A program made the position numbers and the translations under genes. From assembly GCA_032622095.1 (NCBI GenBank), contig CP136066.1, positions 96,121,319 to 96,185,318 on the forward strand: a DNA stretch of 64,000 bases. Direction: 5' to 3'. Each line of letters starts with the position of its first letter. Position 1 is the stretch's first letter. The notes under the pieces are model-generated. The model did no database searches and was not told where the DNA came from. It saw only the letters and a program-made list of their open reading frames with translations. The stretch is from Siphonodentalium dalli (lineage: Eukaryota; Mollusca; Scaphopoda; Gadilida; Siphonodentaliidae). This document shows positions 1 through 12,937 of the stretch, one piece after another.

Positions 1-670
1 CACCTATGTGCTTACAGGACAGTTCATTGGAAGAACTCGAAATAAAATTTAGGTATCCAATTGCAGAGGTACCCAGATTCAATCTTGTGACATATGGTAA
101 AAGGTCCCCCACCCTCTGGAACGGCCTTCCGGAACATACCAGGACGCAATCAAATTTTAATCATTTTAAATCATTGGTTATGTCCTGGGATGGACCGGAG
201 TGCCGCTGCAGTGCGTGTCGGTAATGGCATATACATGTAATTGATATACATCTGACATACAGGTATACTATATGCTATCAGGGTGTTTGGGGAGTCTCTG
301 AACTTCTGGATTGGAGTTGGTGGCAAAGAAGCCAGTAAAAGCATTCCAGAGCCCATAGACACCCCAAACCAGCCCATTTTAACTTTTAACTATTAATGAT
401 CAAATAAGGTAAACAACACAATCACAAATAGTCTTACTATATTATTACTACAGGAGAAATTTTCTGGCTAGCTGTTGTCAGTTGGGTATTTTAACTATGA
501 TTCAACTTATTTAAATTTGCATAAAATTGATATGTTACCCTGTGCTATGTATGTGTTTATTTTTAAATGTATTTGTTTTACGGTCGGTCAAAAGCTCTTC
601 AGTTGTGATATGTATAAATACCTCCGACTTTTAAATAAAATTTATCTATCTATCTATCTACCTATCTATC
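1..670 (+). mobile_element. 3' end of a non-LTR retrotransposon (LINE), 5' cut by the window edge
   Basis: Codons 6-224 encode the C-terminal tail of a LINE reverse transcriptase: a basic stretch, the hallmark 'LWNGLPE' segment and an 'FKSLV' segment, ending in a short Cys-containing tail (CRCSAC). An untranslated region follows and ends in AAATAAAA plus a (TCTA)n tail at about 641-670, typical of CR1/Jockey-like LINE 3' ends. The family assignment rests on the short conserved tail only. The body of the element, if present, lies left of the window. Confidence 0.7.
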
Positions 671-719
671 GCATTGAGTTGCATGCTGTATTGAATGCAT
701 GCGTGGCTTATTTTAAGGC

Positions 720-940
720 CCAGCAGCGTTTGGTGAAAACTTTGCTGTGAAATTTCTCGACAAGAACGTTCCTAACGTCGATAATCTCCCATTTACCGAC
801 TTGGTGATTGGGCAGCGCATGCAGAACGTTCAACTTGTTGATAGTAGTGAGACGTGGAAGCACAATCAGATATTGGCACCACATGCTCAGGTGCGACTGA
901 AGGATATTCTCTCCACAATTACAAATGGTATATATATGTG
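720..940 (+). other. Possible isolated coding exon, product not recognised
   Basis: An open frame of about 70 codons starts just after an AG (…ttaaggcccag) and runs to a possible donor at about 939 (aaatg/gtatat). The translation has balanced composition (for example 'VPNVDNLPFTDLVIGQ' and 'LVDSSETWKHNQIL') and does not look like a repeat or LINE. No partner exon was found nearby. It could be an exon of a host gene extending out of the window, or a transposon gene remnant. Confidence 0.3.
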
Positions 941-959
941 CCATCCGCCGTGGCTACAA

Positions 960-1110
960 TGGTGACATTTAATGACATAGTGTGGACTTGTTCGGATGCG
1001 TGAAACTGATAAGTTAGTATTCAGGCGCCTTTTCAACTGGAGGAATATAGCATTCTACTAACATCGCATAAAATATCAAGCATGTATACAATCTTCTCGT
1101 TGCTTACCTG
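960..1110 (+). repeat. Dispersed repeat A, copy 1
   Basis: The block 'tgtggacttgttcggatgcgtgaaactgataagttagtattcaggcg…' recurs in diverged form at 7945-8060 (same strand) and reversed at 19735-19850. No coding potential is seen. It is probably a fragment of a mobile element of unknown class. Confidence 0.6.
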
Positions 1111-1129
1111 GAACTTAGAAAGCAGAGGG

Positions 1130-2050
1130 TTCGGCCGACAATGAACTATATGAATGGCTTACAACTACTGCTGGTGTCCCTCAGTGGTGACTGAATTTTG
1201 GGTCCCCTGTTATTCTTAATATATATAGATAATCAACCGATATATTGAAACGATTGTCAGTTGGTCTGTGGAATGGCTTGCTAAATCTAATCCTCTTGAC
1301 TGAAACACTACTAGTTTCGCGCAAGAATGATCAACCGTTTCACCCCATTTTATTTATGAGAAATTCCATAGTTACTGATGTGCAAGCTCATAAACATTTA
1401 GGTTTAACGCACATTAATTCAATAACCGAGAAAGCCTGGAAAAGAATTATTACGATTAAACGCTTTAAATATTGGCTGAGCAGAAAGTCTCTCGAAAAAC
1501 ATTATTTCACTTTCATTCGACCAGTTTTAGAGTATGCCTCACCCTTCTAGGACAATTGTCCAGACTACTTACGAGATGATATTGAGGACATCCAATATGA
1601 AATGGCGAGAATAATTACCGGTGCAACCCGAAGTGTTAGTAATGTCAAGTTGATAGATGAGGCCGGTGGGAATATCTTGACGATAGACGCAAGCAGCATA
1701 AATTTATCCATTTCTTCAAATTGAAAACCGGTAGGGCGCCACCTTATATTAGTAATATGGTATCCCCAGAAAGTAACTCACTACATGACCACAACACTAG
1801 AAATACAATGAAACGCCCTCTGATAGTAATTATGATTACTATATGCAATCCTTTCTTCCGTCGACTGTCCGTTCGAGGGATGTACCCCCAGACTCTGCTA
1901 AAGAAGCAACGTCAATGGGCGATTTCAAACGCAAACTTAAAGGTACTCAATCCGATCAGACGCTCCTAAATTACTATTTATTTGGCTTCGGGGGTAACAA
2001 ATATTTGATTCGAGTCGAGGAACCCACCCATCAAAGCTCAGAGTGATTAT
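1130..2050 (+). pseudogene. Degenerate LINE reverse-transcriptase C-terminal region
   Basis: Three frames carry consecutive pieces of a LINE reverse transcriptase. Codons 1245-1550 include 'KHLGLT', 'EKAWKRI' and 'FIRPVLEYA', the thumb/connection region of CR1/Jockey-type enzymes. Codons 1721-1830 include 'KTGRAPPYISNM…HDHNTRN'. Codons 1843-2046 include 'FLPSTVRSRDVPPDSAKEA'. At least two frameshifts and a stop separate the pieces, so this is a dead copy. The assignment comes from motif order along the DNA. Confidence 0.8.
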
Positions 2051-2130
2051 ATATCGATGTTTGAAGTTTGCTGTTTCTATTGTTTGAGGACCAGAACTTG
2101 TCCAGAACCACGTGCTCAAGTGGACAAATT

Positions 2131-2220
2131 GCGGTTGTAAGATGGATAACTCGAAAACCAAGTGGTTACTATTAACAATAAAAACCACTTGATTTTCGAG
2201 TTATCCATCTTACAACCGCA
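2131..2220. repeat. Hairpin (foldback) repeat, ~38-bp arms
   Basis: The left arm 'gcggttgtaagatggataactcgaaaaccaagtggtt' is mirrored by 'aaccacttgattttcgagttatccatcttacaaccgc' across a loop of about 14 bp. It lies between LINE debris and featureless DNA and is probably the end of a MITE or a solitary foldback. Confidence 0.75.
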
Positions 2221-3189
2221 ACATTAAAGGGACTCGAGGCTTCTGAATTGGGTTCATGTGAAATAACATAAACGTCTGTAAATTAACTATCATTAAAGGT
2301 ACTCAATCCTATTCGATGGTCCCCATGTCATCAGTAAAGTTTTGAAATGCCGCTTGAGTTACCAGAATCGATTAATTTCTAAAAACTAATACTAACCACA
2401 GTCAACAATAGCATACAGTTGCCCAAAACGTGTTATTTATCAACATTGTGTTCACCGAAAGTTGGCCGGATTGTCAAATATCTAACACACAAAGCACTGA
2501 TTTTTAGAGTTATCCATCATCATCCGCAATTTGGTCCGAAATTGTCGACTTGAATAATATTTGCCAGGCCGCCAAAATTACATATCTTTGGAAATAACAA
2601 ATTTCAAAAATCGATATCTGATCGCTACGCTAGAGTAATTGAATTGCTCGAGAAAATATAAATGTACAGTAATGCCCGAAAGCTTTCCGGCGAATGGCAA
2701 CAAGCCATATTTCCGACTAAATCCTGAAAAGTTACCCATAATTCTGCTGTGGTTAAGGGTCGATTACTTAGGGCATTACTGTATATGGTGTCATGGTGTG
2801 TTAATGATGCTGCTATCCTGATTGCACGGGAAGTTATTTCAGCCTGCGATGGTGTTGATAAATTCCCTGGTCACCTCTACCGAGCTGTTTTTGGCTAGCT
2901 GTTTCCTGCGTGTTAAAGTCCATCGTTGTCGTTATCATACGCTATATTATCATAAATTCACACAAAAAGGCAACATATCTTTTTATTTATCTGACAATGA
3001 TATAATATTTTTGTGAAATCCATGACAAAATTGTCAAAATTCGAGAGAAAAAAGTTGCATACACTTACACGAATATTCAATGTCTATTTTGTATACTGTG
3101 ACTTCAAGGAACATTAAATAGCCAACAACGTTACGGTACCACTTATATTTACCCACTCCAGCTAACAGAATAACTGGGTTTTAACTTGA
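2221..3189. other. No feature seen
   Basis: AT-rich sequence with only short random open frames, no recognisable exon, repeat unit or RNA gene. Confidence 0.5.
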
Positions 3190-4700
3190 CAGATAGATAC
3201 ATGGAGGATATATCTACACTTTTTGGTTTGCTATGGGAATTATCTCATGAGTGATGACAAAATATTTATTTCCACGAGTGAGATAATTACCATATCCAAT
3301 CAAAAAGTGTAGATGTTCTGTTTAGTATATGCTCCGTTCAGTTGGCCCATGACTCAACTCGAAAGAAGAGTAAAAAGTGCAGATTTGTATACCCAAGCAC
3401 AGCCATGGTGATGAGCTTGCGTATATAAAATACTCCATTTTTAGCTCAATTTTATTGCCATGGCTTGGTATCCGTCGTCCGTGTGTGTGTGTATGTGTGC
3501 ATGGGCCACATGTCGTATCTTTTGTCCGATCATTATGAAATTTGTCATGGCTGTTAACATTGACATGTGAATGGGAACGAGTCATTTTGGGGTTATTCGG
3601 CAAAAAAACATGGCCGCCAGCGGCCATCTTGGATTTCAGAATACAATCCATTAGCACGGGCTACATGTCGGAGTGTTCGTCTGATCGTCGTGAAATTTGT
3701 CGTGGAAGTTAATATTGACATGTAGATGGGAACGAGTCATTTTTTGGGTATTCGGCCTTAAAACATGGCCGCCGGCAGCCATCTTGGATTTTACGCTTTG
3801 CATGACTAAATCCTCAGACACGGGCTACAGGTCGTACCGTTCGTCGGATCATCATGATTTTTGGATGTTAACATTGACAAGTAGATGGGAACGAGTCATT
3901 TTGGGACCGGCAGCCATCTTTGCATGACTAAATCCTTGGGCACAACATACAGACCACATCTCTCATACGATCATCACCAACCTTCATATGGATCATCGGG
4001 GTGCCATCAACGTTTTCAAAATTGGATTTAAAAACATGGCCGCCAGCTGCCATCTTGGACTTTACTCTTTGTATGACTAAATCCTTTGGTACACCCTACA
4101 GACGATACCCTACTTGTACAAACGGCATTAATCTTCTCATGGATCTTCGTGATGACAACAAGATGGGAGTAATCTAATTTTTCCGAATTTCGTTAAAAAC
4201 AGGACACCGGCAGCCATTTTGGATTTTACTCTTTCCATGACTAAATCCTTTTGGACACCCTACACTACACTTCACTCATCCGATCATCACCAAACTTCAT
4301 ATTGATCTTGATATTGATCTAATAGATGGGAGCTATCAAATGTTTTTAAATTTCGTTGGAAAACATGGCTGACAGTGGCCATCTTGGATTTTACTTATAT
4401 CTCTCTCTTCGTGTTGATACCACTAGTATTATATTTATACATTTCATCTTTCCGCATTCCTAATCGCTCCATTGACTAACATATCAAATTATTCCCTCTC
4501 CAAGTTGAGCTAGAGTGTCATAGACACTTTCATTTTCAGACAAATTGGTTTATGGATAAAGGGGATAACATCATAATATGTTTAACAAAGAGGGACCTTA
4601 AGCGATGTTAACTCATCTAGTATCGAATCCCTTTAAATTTTGGTGCGGATGGATGCGAGACATATGTCGATATCACACTAGACGGATAACGGTCAACACC
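3190..4700 (+). mobile_element. Repeat family B copy 1, with a nested array inside
   Basis: The left part (3190-3450: 'ggatatatctacactttttgg', an 'attatctcat…atgagataatt' inverted repeat, then 'catgactcaactcgaaagaagagtaaa') and the right part (4535-4700: 'ggataaaggggataacatc…' to 'actagacggataacgg') match 28525-28860 and 29700-29790. In this copy the middle is occupied by the tandem array at 3480-4400; in the other copy a different element sits there. The nesting supports two independent insertions into one older repeat family. Confidence 0.6.
3480..4400 (+). repeat. Degenerate ~130-bp tandem array ('gccgccagcggccatcttggatttt')
   Basis: About six diverged units each contain a 'catgtagatgggaacgagtcattttt' part and an 'aaacatggccgccagcggccatcttggatttta' part. 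The same sequence occurs once inside each of the three CAGGGGG elements (about 10090-10185, and reversed at 15255-15355 and 26580-26685), so the array probably expanded from an internal piece of that transposon. Confidence 0.65.
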
Positions 4701-5225
4701 CAACTATCAAAACACTAATAAATTTTAGAAATCGATAACTGTAGCCAAATTATCTTCAGATGTGTCTTATTGGCAATGAAATTCCCTTTCATTTGACATA
4801 AAACTCGGCGAAATTAAACGAATCGAAGTCGTTTGATGAATAAAGTTGAAAAATTAGGCATAAACACATCGGATGAAATGAAAAGTATATATGGATGGCT
4901 TCGTAATGACTTGCGGAACATATATTAGCATTTATAGGTTATGCCATCGCGTTTAAGTACACGTTCGCGCCAAATTATTGCTCGAAAATATTGATTTTAT
5001 AAATAGGTCAAAGGTCTCTGAGGGGACAGGGAGATTGACGCCCGATTTCTTAGTTAAATCTGGATAGTTTCCGATATGATATCTCGACTTCCATTCGTTC
5101 AATTTCGCCGAGTTATATATCAAATGAAAGGGAATTTTATTGTCAAGAAGACACATTTTGAGTATCTTTTGGCTACAATTATTAATTTCTATAATGTATC
5201 AGGGTTTTGATAGTTGGTGTGGTTT
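4690..5225. mobile_element. Element with ~150-bp terminal inverted repeats
   Basis: The left arm at about 4690-4840 ('caactatcaaaacactaataaattttagaaat…aaattccctttcatttgacataaaactcggcgaaatt') is the diverged reverse complement of about 5085-5223. The inner sequence has no coding potential. It is probably a non-autonomous DNA transposon. Target duplications could not be identified. Confidence 0.6.
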
Positions 5226-5230
5226 TAGCT

Positions 5231-8200
5231 AAAATCGATCACTGAAGCCTTTACACTGGTATAGTCCATATTGGTATTTTTGTCATTTTCCCCAGGGGTC
5301 TGCCCCATCGGCTACGACTGCAGCAGGCTTCGGAACTCTCGAAATAATAATAATAATTTCTAACAGTTTGAAAGCATGGGGTAACATTTGGAAAATTCCG
5401 ACGGAAAGGGATGCAAATGGGATTTCCTGCATTGATTCGGGGGGGGTCGGAAAAAAGTGACATGACATTAGGCTGAAAAAACTTTTTTCCGGCTTTTGGG
5501 TACCCACCACCCCCCTATTTGAAGGAAAAAATATTTTTTCCAATTTCATGCGGGGTACCCACCCCCTTTTTACATCCATTTCTGGTTCTTCTAAGTCATT
5601 CCAACTTTTGTAACAACACGAAATAGGTTCTAAAAAAATACCTGGAAAAACCCAAAATAACACACAGAATACATGTGCTGATCAGTAAATTATTGATTGA
5701 TTCTTCCCCAAATATTGACTAAGGTAGCTCATAATGCTCATTATACATGTAAACAAATATAAAAGCATTGGTGTACCTTCTTTTCATCACAGAAAGTGTA
5801 ACTTTAGATGTGTCCCATAGTATCACATTAATTTATGTCAATTATGATTTTTGAAAAAATTATTAGGGCAACACCACCTGGCAATTAACTCTCCAACAAT
5901 ACAGGTATTCAGCTGAAATCCACTATGTATCACAAAACTAATTTTCATTTCCATGAGCTGAGTTCTTGGGCTAGGTACTGTGCTAAGGCCAGACCCATGT
6001 CAAGCATTCATACAAATACATGTACTGCGTGTAAATAGAAACTTGAAAATAAGACGGTCATATGCAGTCTGCAGAATAAGCTCCAAGGAGGGTGAGTTTT
6101 GTGATGCTACCCAGCAGAGTGGGCTATAGCATTACCAAATTCACCATATGTGACCCTCATATGTAGCTAGTTCTCCATGGTTGGTCGAGACCAAAATAGA
6201 ATGAGGTCGTTAGAGCTTGAATTTGATGATGCTATGCCGGGTAGTATCGCCAAATTCGCCCTCTGCAGACTTCGATCATTTTGCTGATGACCAGCACATT
6301 ATTTTTAGACTTGCATATTATATTAAGTTATATTATATTTTCTTTCCCTTCTTTTCACTCATCTGTTCTGATTTTGTTTATTCCACTTAGCAGCCTTCTC
6401 CATATATACACATTCAATGTCTATGTATGCTCGCCCAATCTTTTATCTGGGTCCCACCATCTCAAGATTATTATCTCCGTTGTTGCAGTCTACAGTCCCA
6501 TGCCAAGTTCCGATACAATTTTGACTGAGTCATCTGGTCTGATCAGGTATAATGAGTAAATATTAATGAGATAAATGAATAGCTTTTTTCATTTTATTTA
6601 TATTAAAGTTTATTCATGTGCTACATAACTGTCCATTTTCATCTGGAACCAGTAGCATTGGTACATGGCAATGTGATCGGATGTAAAAGGCGAATTCCTG
6701 AGAGTTGGTTCGTAATCTGGATTTCTGAGAAGCATCATGCCCATATCCACACTAACTACCCCCATAAGCACTGCCCTAAGTGTCATACACACCTTAACAA
6801 TGATGCTGAACACTTTGAAATGTTGTAAGAGGAAAAAATTGCGACCACTCAGGAAAAAGGTGACTTTTTCGCAGCTGAACCACCCACCCACCCCGGCCTA
6901 GTGTATGGAAAAAAAGTGGATGACCCCCCCCCCCCCCCCCCCCCCCCTGATTGATTTGGAAATTTTGGTTCGGCTCAAGGGGAATGCAATCGGGAAATTC
7001 TAGCTACGTGGGCACCTCAACAGGGACCATCTATATCAACGTCCCACGGTATATTGTTATGCGACGATGCATTCTTACCGCGGAGGAACAATTTGGCATC
7101 TTTTGCTTTGTTATGGAGACTATTTGGTTTAGATGGCTATGTAATTTAATATACGCCCGTAATCTCTCTCCCAAAGTAGTCGTTGAGGAAAATTACAAAC
7201 ATATATTTTACAAACACATCTCTTCAACAGTCCGTGATGCAACTTGCACAAAAGTGAGAATCTCAGACCATTGGTTTGTTTTACATTATATATAATACAT
7301 GTATATAGTGTATGGTTACTGTGTCCTATTCCGTCATATGGTTACTGTGTCCTATTCCGTCATATCATCCCTCCAAAGTCCTCGTCCGACCTGGAACAAA
7401 TTATACACGAGCGTTATATCGAGCACAATATCTGGATTTATTATATACCTTAAAGACCAACTTAATTTTCGAGTCGCCGATTATTTTTTAATGGTGACTT
7501 GATATACGGTTTTAATAACAATCTATGCCATAAAATATGATTAAAATACTATAATTCGTCACTATTTGAAACATCTGTGTCTCAGAAGATGCCCACAGAG
7601 AAATAGAAAACTGCTTAAATCATTAAATCATTTAAAGACTCCCCCCCCTCCCTGTGACACCCAGAATGCAACAGAACTCAAACTTTTTCAATGGAAGTGG
7701 AAGAACTCTATCTTTAATACATAGAGTTATTCCCCCTGCATTTTAAATAATACTGATTTTTACTTCAATCTTGATGACAAAACGTGTTGGCAACTCAACA
7801 AAAACAACATGTCCACAGTTTATTACACCGGATAAGTTGATAATACAATGTTTTGGCGCTTCCTCTTTCAAATGGTATATAATATGGCATATATTTTATA
7901 TAATGTAATCTGGGGGTTCGAAAATTAAGTGGGCCTTTAAAGACATATTATGTACTTGTTCGGCGCGTGAAACTGATAAGTTATTATTCAGGCGATGTGC
8001 CAATTGGAAGAATGTAGCATTTTAGCAACATCGCTGAAAATCTCAAGCAAATGGACCGTACAACTCCATAGAAAACATTGTCTGAACTAATCTCAATTGC
8101 AAATATTTAGTCCTCGATTCGGGACGCAACTATCTGCGATAAGCTGAAGAAAACGGTTTCACCTCCGAAAGTCACTGCATTCAATTGATATATACGAATG

Positions 8201-9911
8201 ACAGTGTGTATTGTCGATTTAGATATATTATTTGTGAAAATAACTACTTTGGGCAAGATTATTCTCCATTTCTATTTGACCAACCTATTGGAGTGTTTCA
8301 CATCACTTTAAGTTCAGAGACGGTTTTACTGTATTTTGATTGGACGAAGCGTCATCACGTGTCGAGATAGTAATTTTGACCATTGCCCGCTGCGATCGAA
8401 CTATCACTCGGGTTTTAATTTTTGGACAATTTCCCACCGACGACGTCACAATCTTGGCACGATGCTGGCGATACCAAGTCGATAGTCTTCGAATTATTTC
8501 CCGCCAACTGAGGTCCGATGTCACAATCTTATGCAAGACAGAATTTGGCGCGAGGACAGAATTATGCGAACTATCGCCCGGTCTATATATAGTATTTGAA
8601 CTATGTATCCGCCTGCAAAAGCGCATTAGGGCCACCCGAAACACCACCGTACCTTCAAATGTACAAATACATAACTCGTTATAAAGACTTGCAACTCGTA
8701 TATAACGAGAGCAACAGACAAACTACGGACCCCCGAGAGAAACAGAGTGAATCGCTCACCGGTGCTTAACAAGAATAGAACCAACTTCGGCACCATTGAA
8801 CTAACGTACCATGCACCTTATCAACTGAGTCACCGGGAGACCCACTTTAAACCTTCCTACACTAAATAATCATTGATTATAGTTCCCTTAGGAATTGTTC
8901 AGATAATAAGTTCAACAATCGTCTGAACATTTCCCACAAATGAATATGAATCCTTCTCCATTTAGCTTTGATTTAGCTTTGTTTCCGTTTTTCTGTCGTC
9001 TGCTTTTATTACCCAACCATCCCTCCGGATAATTAATAGATCATTCCAATCATGTATACTTATATAACTGATTGGGAGAATCCGTGCATTCAGTACTAGA
9101 AAGGGTTAAGATGAACTCACCCCGCCGTGATGGTTATGATATCAGCATTTTGAAATATGCATCGGTTATGGCACATCCACATGTAATCTGCAAACTCCTC
9201 GCTGTCAGTATCCACATGTGTGGGAACATGGCAACGGTGCATGCACTTCATATAATCGCCCATAGTTCGCGAATTGCCCTGTCCGTGATGCGCATGCTCT
9301 GAAATGTGAAGTTTAGCTAGGTTCAGATTGTCTCCAGTGTAACTTTTGGCGTCTTGGAGCTTTAATATTCCCTGTTATGTTCCCTATATATGGCGCGAAA
9401 GATCATCCAATGATAATCCAATAATGGTCTATATAAGTAATGTGTCAAATTTCTAAACAATAGTTACTCTCCTAGTTCAATCTCCGACTCTCTAACCACA
9501 ATGATACCACTTCCAGTACTAACAAGGCGTATGACCTTGACAATAACATACACTATAGTTTAATATTCTTTCTGTTTATGGCGATTTTAACGGATGTGAC
9601 TTTTTAACAGCAATACACATCGCGAAGGGAATCCGTTTCTTTAAACCAAGTATTGTTCAAAGCGTCTACATTCCCCCAATACATTTCCATGAAATTAGAT
9701 TAGTTCTGTGTGGGCAACAATTATGTATTTGGAACAAACACGTTCCAATCACTCACGCATCCAGTTGCAGAGAAACATCATGACCACCATGTCGCATTGG
9801 TATAGGTCAATTGAAATCAACAGAATGGCATATTTCCAAACACGTGTAACGCTGCTGTAGTTCGCGTACCTGTGCTTTCTGGGAGGGTGACAGGCACCAT
9901 TAAATATAACA
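5231..9911. other. Gene-free stretch with repeat fragments
   Basis: No supportable gene. Contents: CAGGGGG-element-like debris at about 5430-5570 and 6835-6950 (with a run of more than 20 C); a degenerate copy of the 'gagggtgaatttggtgatgcta' palindrome at about 6070-6260; a 27-bp tandem duplication 'tatggttactgtgtcctattccgtca' at about 7312-7368; and dispersed repeat A at 7945-8060. The open frames here are short and unremarkable. Confidence 0.5.
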
Positions 9912-9918
9912 ACGTATT

Positions 9919-10369
9919 CAGGGGGTGGTCGGAAAACATTTTCAGGCACGTATGCTGATTTTTTCTTTCGACCCTTGTTGATACCCACCCACCCCGCGTC
10001 CAATTTTGTTCCGTTTTCTGCAGTTTGCGGGGGGATTCACTGTAAACAGCTGTATATATATGAATGTCTGTGCATACTATTTGTCATGGATATTAACATT
10101 GACATGTAAATAGGAACGAGTCATTTTCGGGTCATTCGCCAATAAAAACATGGCTACCAGAGGCCACCTTGGATTTCAAAATTTGCAACAAAATACAACA
10201 CGATAACTGCCTGCAGTCAGTTTAGCAGTTAGAATTACATTGTTTCTCTTATTCTAAGGTGTTTTAAGCCAAACTCATTGCAAAAACAGTCAAAAAAAAC
10301 TTTTTGAGTTGCGGAAAAACCATCGACCACCCACCCACCCCGGCATACGTGCCCGGAAATCCCCCCCCG
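9919..10369 (-). mobile_element. CAGGGGG-ended DNA transposon, copy 1
   Basis: This short element starts 'cagggggtggtcgg' and ends '…ggaaatccccccccg'. It is flanked by ACGTATT at 9912-9918 and 10370-10376, a 7-bp target duplication. Inside, in inverse order relative to the copies at 15026 and 26360, are 'gggtgggtgggtggtcg…' blocks near the ends and the 'aacatggctaccagaggccaccttgg' block in the middle. There is no open reading frame, so it is non-autonomous. The superfamily is unresolved (hAT, P and Dada are candidates). Confidence 0.75.
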
Positions 10370-10376
10370 ACGTATT

Positions 10377-11160
10377 ATCCAATAAAGCGACAGTTTTCAG
10401 GAATCGAACGACAGCTTTTGATTTAAAGGGACTCGGGGCAATCCCAGTACATGCTAAAAATAAGTTTGTACAACAACTATATATCAACAACAAATATGAA
10501 TATGATTTACTTTGTTCTAATTTTCTTTATTAATAATTCTCAAATAATGAGATTTCACATGTCAAAACAATTGTAATGTAAACAGTATGTTACATTGGAA
10601 TTACCGACAAAAGTCTAATATAGAGTTTAATCAAAACTTGACTGTATGATGGTGCCATAATTTGAAAATAAACGTGCATAATTATGATATGCATGTTTAC
10701 CGAAGCTAACGACATGAGAGGTAAAAGTTCTATAGTTCCACTTGTAACGGCGTTGCTGACATTTCCCTTCAAATACCTGTATGATTGAATCTTGCGAAAT
10801 AATTGCACACTGTTTACAAGCAAATTCCGGTAGCATGGCTATACAGGTGGAACTACGGGGATTTTACTTTGCATATAGTTAGGTGAGGTACAGATAAATT
10901 GTATATGCTTGTTTCCATTCATATTCTGGCACCAAATCGTTGTCTACGACGAAATGCCTGCAAACCATACTGTGCAAACGTGCCAGTGTATGAACGTACC
11001 CTGAGCATTGACATAGGTCAAAGCATTGAACAATATTGTGAAAATCATATATAGATTAAAATATCTGCATATCTTACTGATGTATACGATTAGCGTTGTT
11101 TGTTTTCAAATCACTGCACCAGCTAGTACTGTTCTGTTTACCTAACAATGGTTTCAACAG
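10377..11160. other. No feature seen
   Basis: AT-rich, no recognisable gene, RNA or repeat. Confidence 0.5.
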
Positions 11161-11370
11161 GCATGCAAAATTTATAGTTATTGGAAAACTATTATTACTG
11201 AATACAACAACAAAGTTTATCTATTTCTCCATGTTTTTCTTATAGTGGTGACGTTTCTACAGACGTTTTGCTCAGTTACCCACTATAAGAAAACATGGAG
11301 AAATATATAAACTTAGTTGTTATATTCATTAATAATAGTTTGCCAATAACTATAATTTTTCCATGCATAT
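11161..11370. mobile_element. Foldback MITE with ~88-bp arms
   Basis: 'gcatgcaaaatttatagttattggaaaactattatta…tatttctccatgttttcttatagtgg' is mirrored by 'ccactataagaaaacatggagaaatat…caataactataatttttccatgc' around a spacer of about 30 bp containing 'tttctacagacgttttgctcagtta'. A partial second copy follows at about 11385-11475. It is non-coding. Confidence 0.7.
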
Positions 11371-11517
11371 TATTAATGCATATAACAAAACAGTTTATCT
11401 ATTTCTCCGTGTACTTTTTATAGTGGTGATTTATTTACAGACTTTTATATGTTTTGCTCAGTTATCCACTGCAAGTGCATGCCGTATATGACCCTTTAAA
11501 TTATACAGACTGTGTTC

Positions 11518-12033
11518 CACCCCTGGACAAGTGGTCCTGCTAATGTGCTATGATGCGGTTGGGCCCTGTTGAATTGCTATGATGCTGTTAGGGCAAAGTG
11601 ATGCTGTTGACAAAAAGTACCGTTATATTTTTTTAATTTGTATTTTTTGCGGTTTTTCGATAATCTGAACATATCAAGGAAAAGCCATTATGCCTATCAC
11701 ACATTCAAACACATATTTATTGCGAAATATTTTTAATACTGGTTGTATTAGTTGTTGAAAATCTACTATAATCAAGATAGCTATTCACGTAGTTTTATAA
11801 AGAACAACGCAGGCATTATCATATGTTTCAAAAATAGATATGTTCTTGAATGTTTCATACACACACTGGTTTTTCTCATATAGCTCGGATTAGCCAAACA
11901 TCGCGAAAATGACAACTTTAGAAAAAATAACGGTACTTTTTAGTAACGGCATTAGTTTGCCCTAACCCATCATAGCAATTCAGCAGGACCACCAGCATCA
12001 TAGCATATTAGCAGGACCACTTAACCAGGGGTG
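11518..12033. mobile_element. Short DNA transposon with CACCCCTGG termini
   Basis: The left end 'cacccctggacaagtggtcctgctaatgtgctatgatg…' is the diverged reverse complement of the right end '…catcatagcatattagcaggaccacttaaccaggggtg'. Inner stretches ('ttagggcaaa', 'aaaagtaccgttatttttt') are mirrored too, giving inverted repeats of about 120 bp. TGTGTTC occurs at 11511-11517 and 12032-12038, a possible 7-bp target duplication overlapping the end. There is no coding sequence. Confidence 0.65.
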
Positions 12034-12039
12034 TGTTCG

Positions 12040-12936
12040 TATATATACTCACTTTGGCAGAGCGCCCCGGCGACTAGCAAGATGAGCGGGAATATATAGA
12101 CGACCCTCATAAGTTTACCTCCCGACGGTCATGCCTGTATACAATGTTTGAGTTACTGAAACTTTGTTTACAATCAACGGTTCAGCCATATGGCATTTCC
12201 CATAATGTGATTATCGTAACAGCGAGTTCCGAGAGCTTTAAAGATCCGCAGTCTTTCCTGAGAGATTTTTCAGCTTATCGTGCAAAAGGAACTGAGGGTA
12301 ATTTTAAGATAATCAGGCTAAAATAATCAGTTTGCAATCACCATCGTTCGCATGGTACAGGAAGCGCAACAATCTATAAAAACAAATTAGTTTTACGTTG
12401 AAAACCGAAGACCAAAACTAAAAGCGCTCTTAATTATCTACTGATTTGGCGAAAATAAAGCATGGAAGCTCTTTACAGAGACTAACATTTGAATTTTGCT
12501 ACCCTGATATCTGGCAATCAGAACATCCTACTAATGTGCTTGTTGGTACAATACTACAATCTATTTATTACGCCATACGGGTGTAAACTGCCAAGCTAAT
12601 TTGGCCGTGTCCATGGATCTATGGGGTATCTCGCAGAATAACACATTTCGGGTTTCACACGATGCGAGTTATTTTAGGAGTAATGTCCTATTTCCACAAT
12701 ATAACACAACATGTGACATCCAATGTTTTTCTGGGGATATTTTCCAAGATTAGTAATATAACCAAGACATCGGGTATCATAATTATGCAGAGGATGTAAT
12801 TTAATTTCGATAAATATACAACAAACTGTTTTATCAGTATACGCCAAATATTACGACAAATCAAAATAGCGGAAGGACTATAAACAGGCAACGGAAACAA
12901 CTTCAAAAAGAAAGGATTAATCAACAATGTCTGACG
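12040..12936. other. No feature seen
   Basis: AT-rich sequence leading into the 49-bp satellite; only short open frames. Confidence 0.5.
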
Positions 12937-12937
12937 T

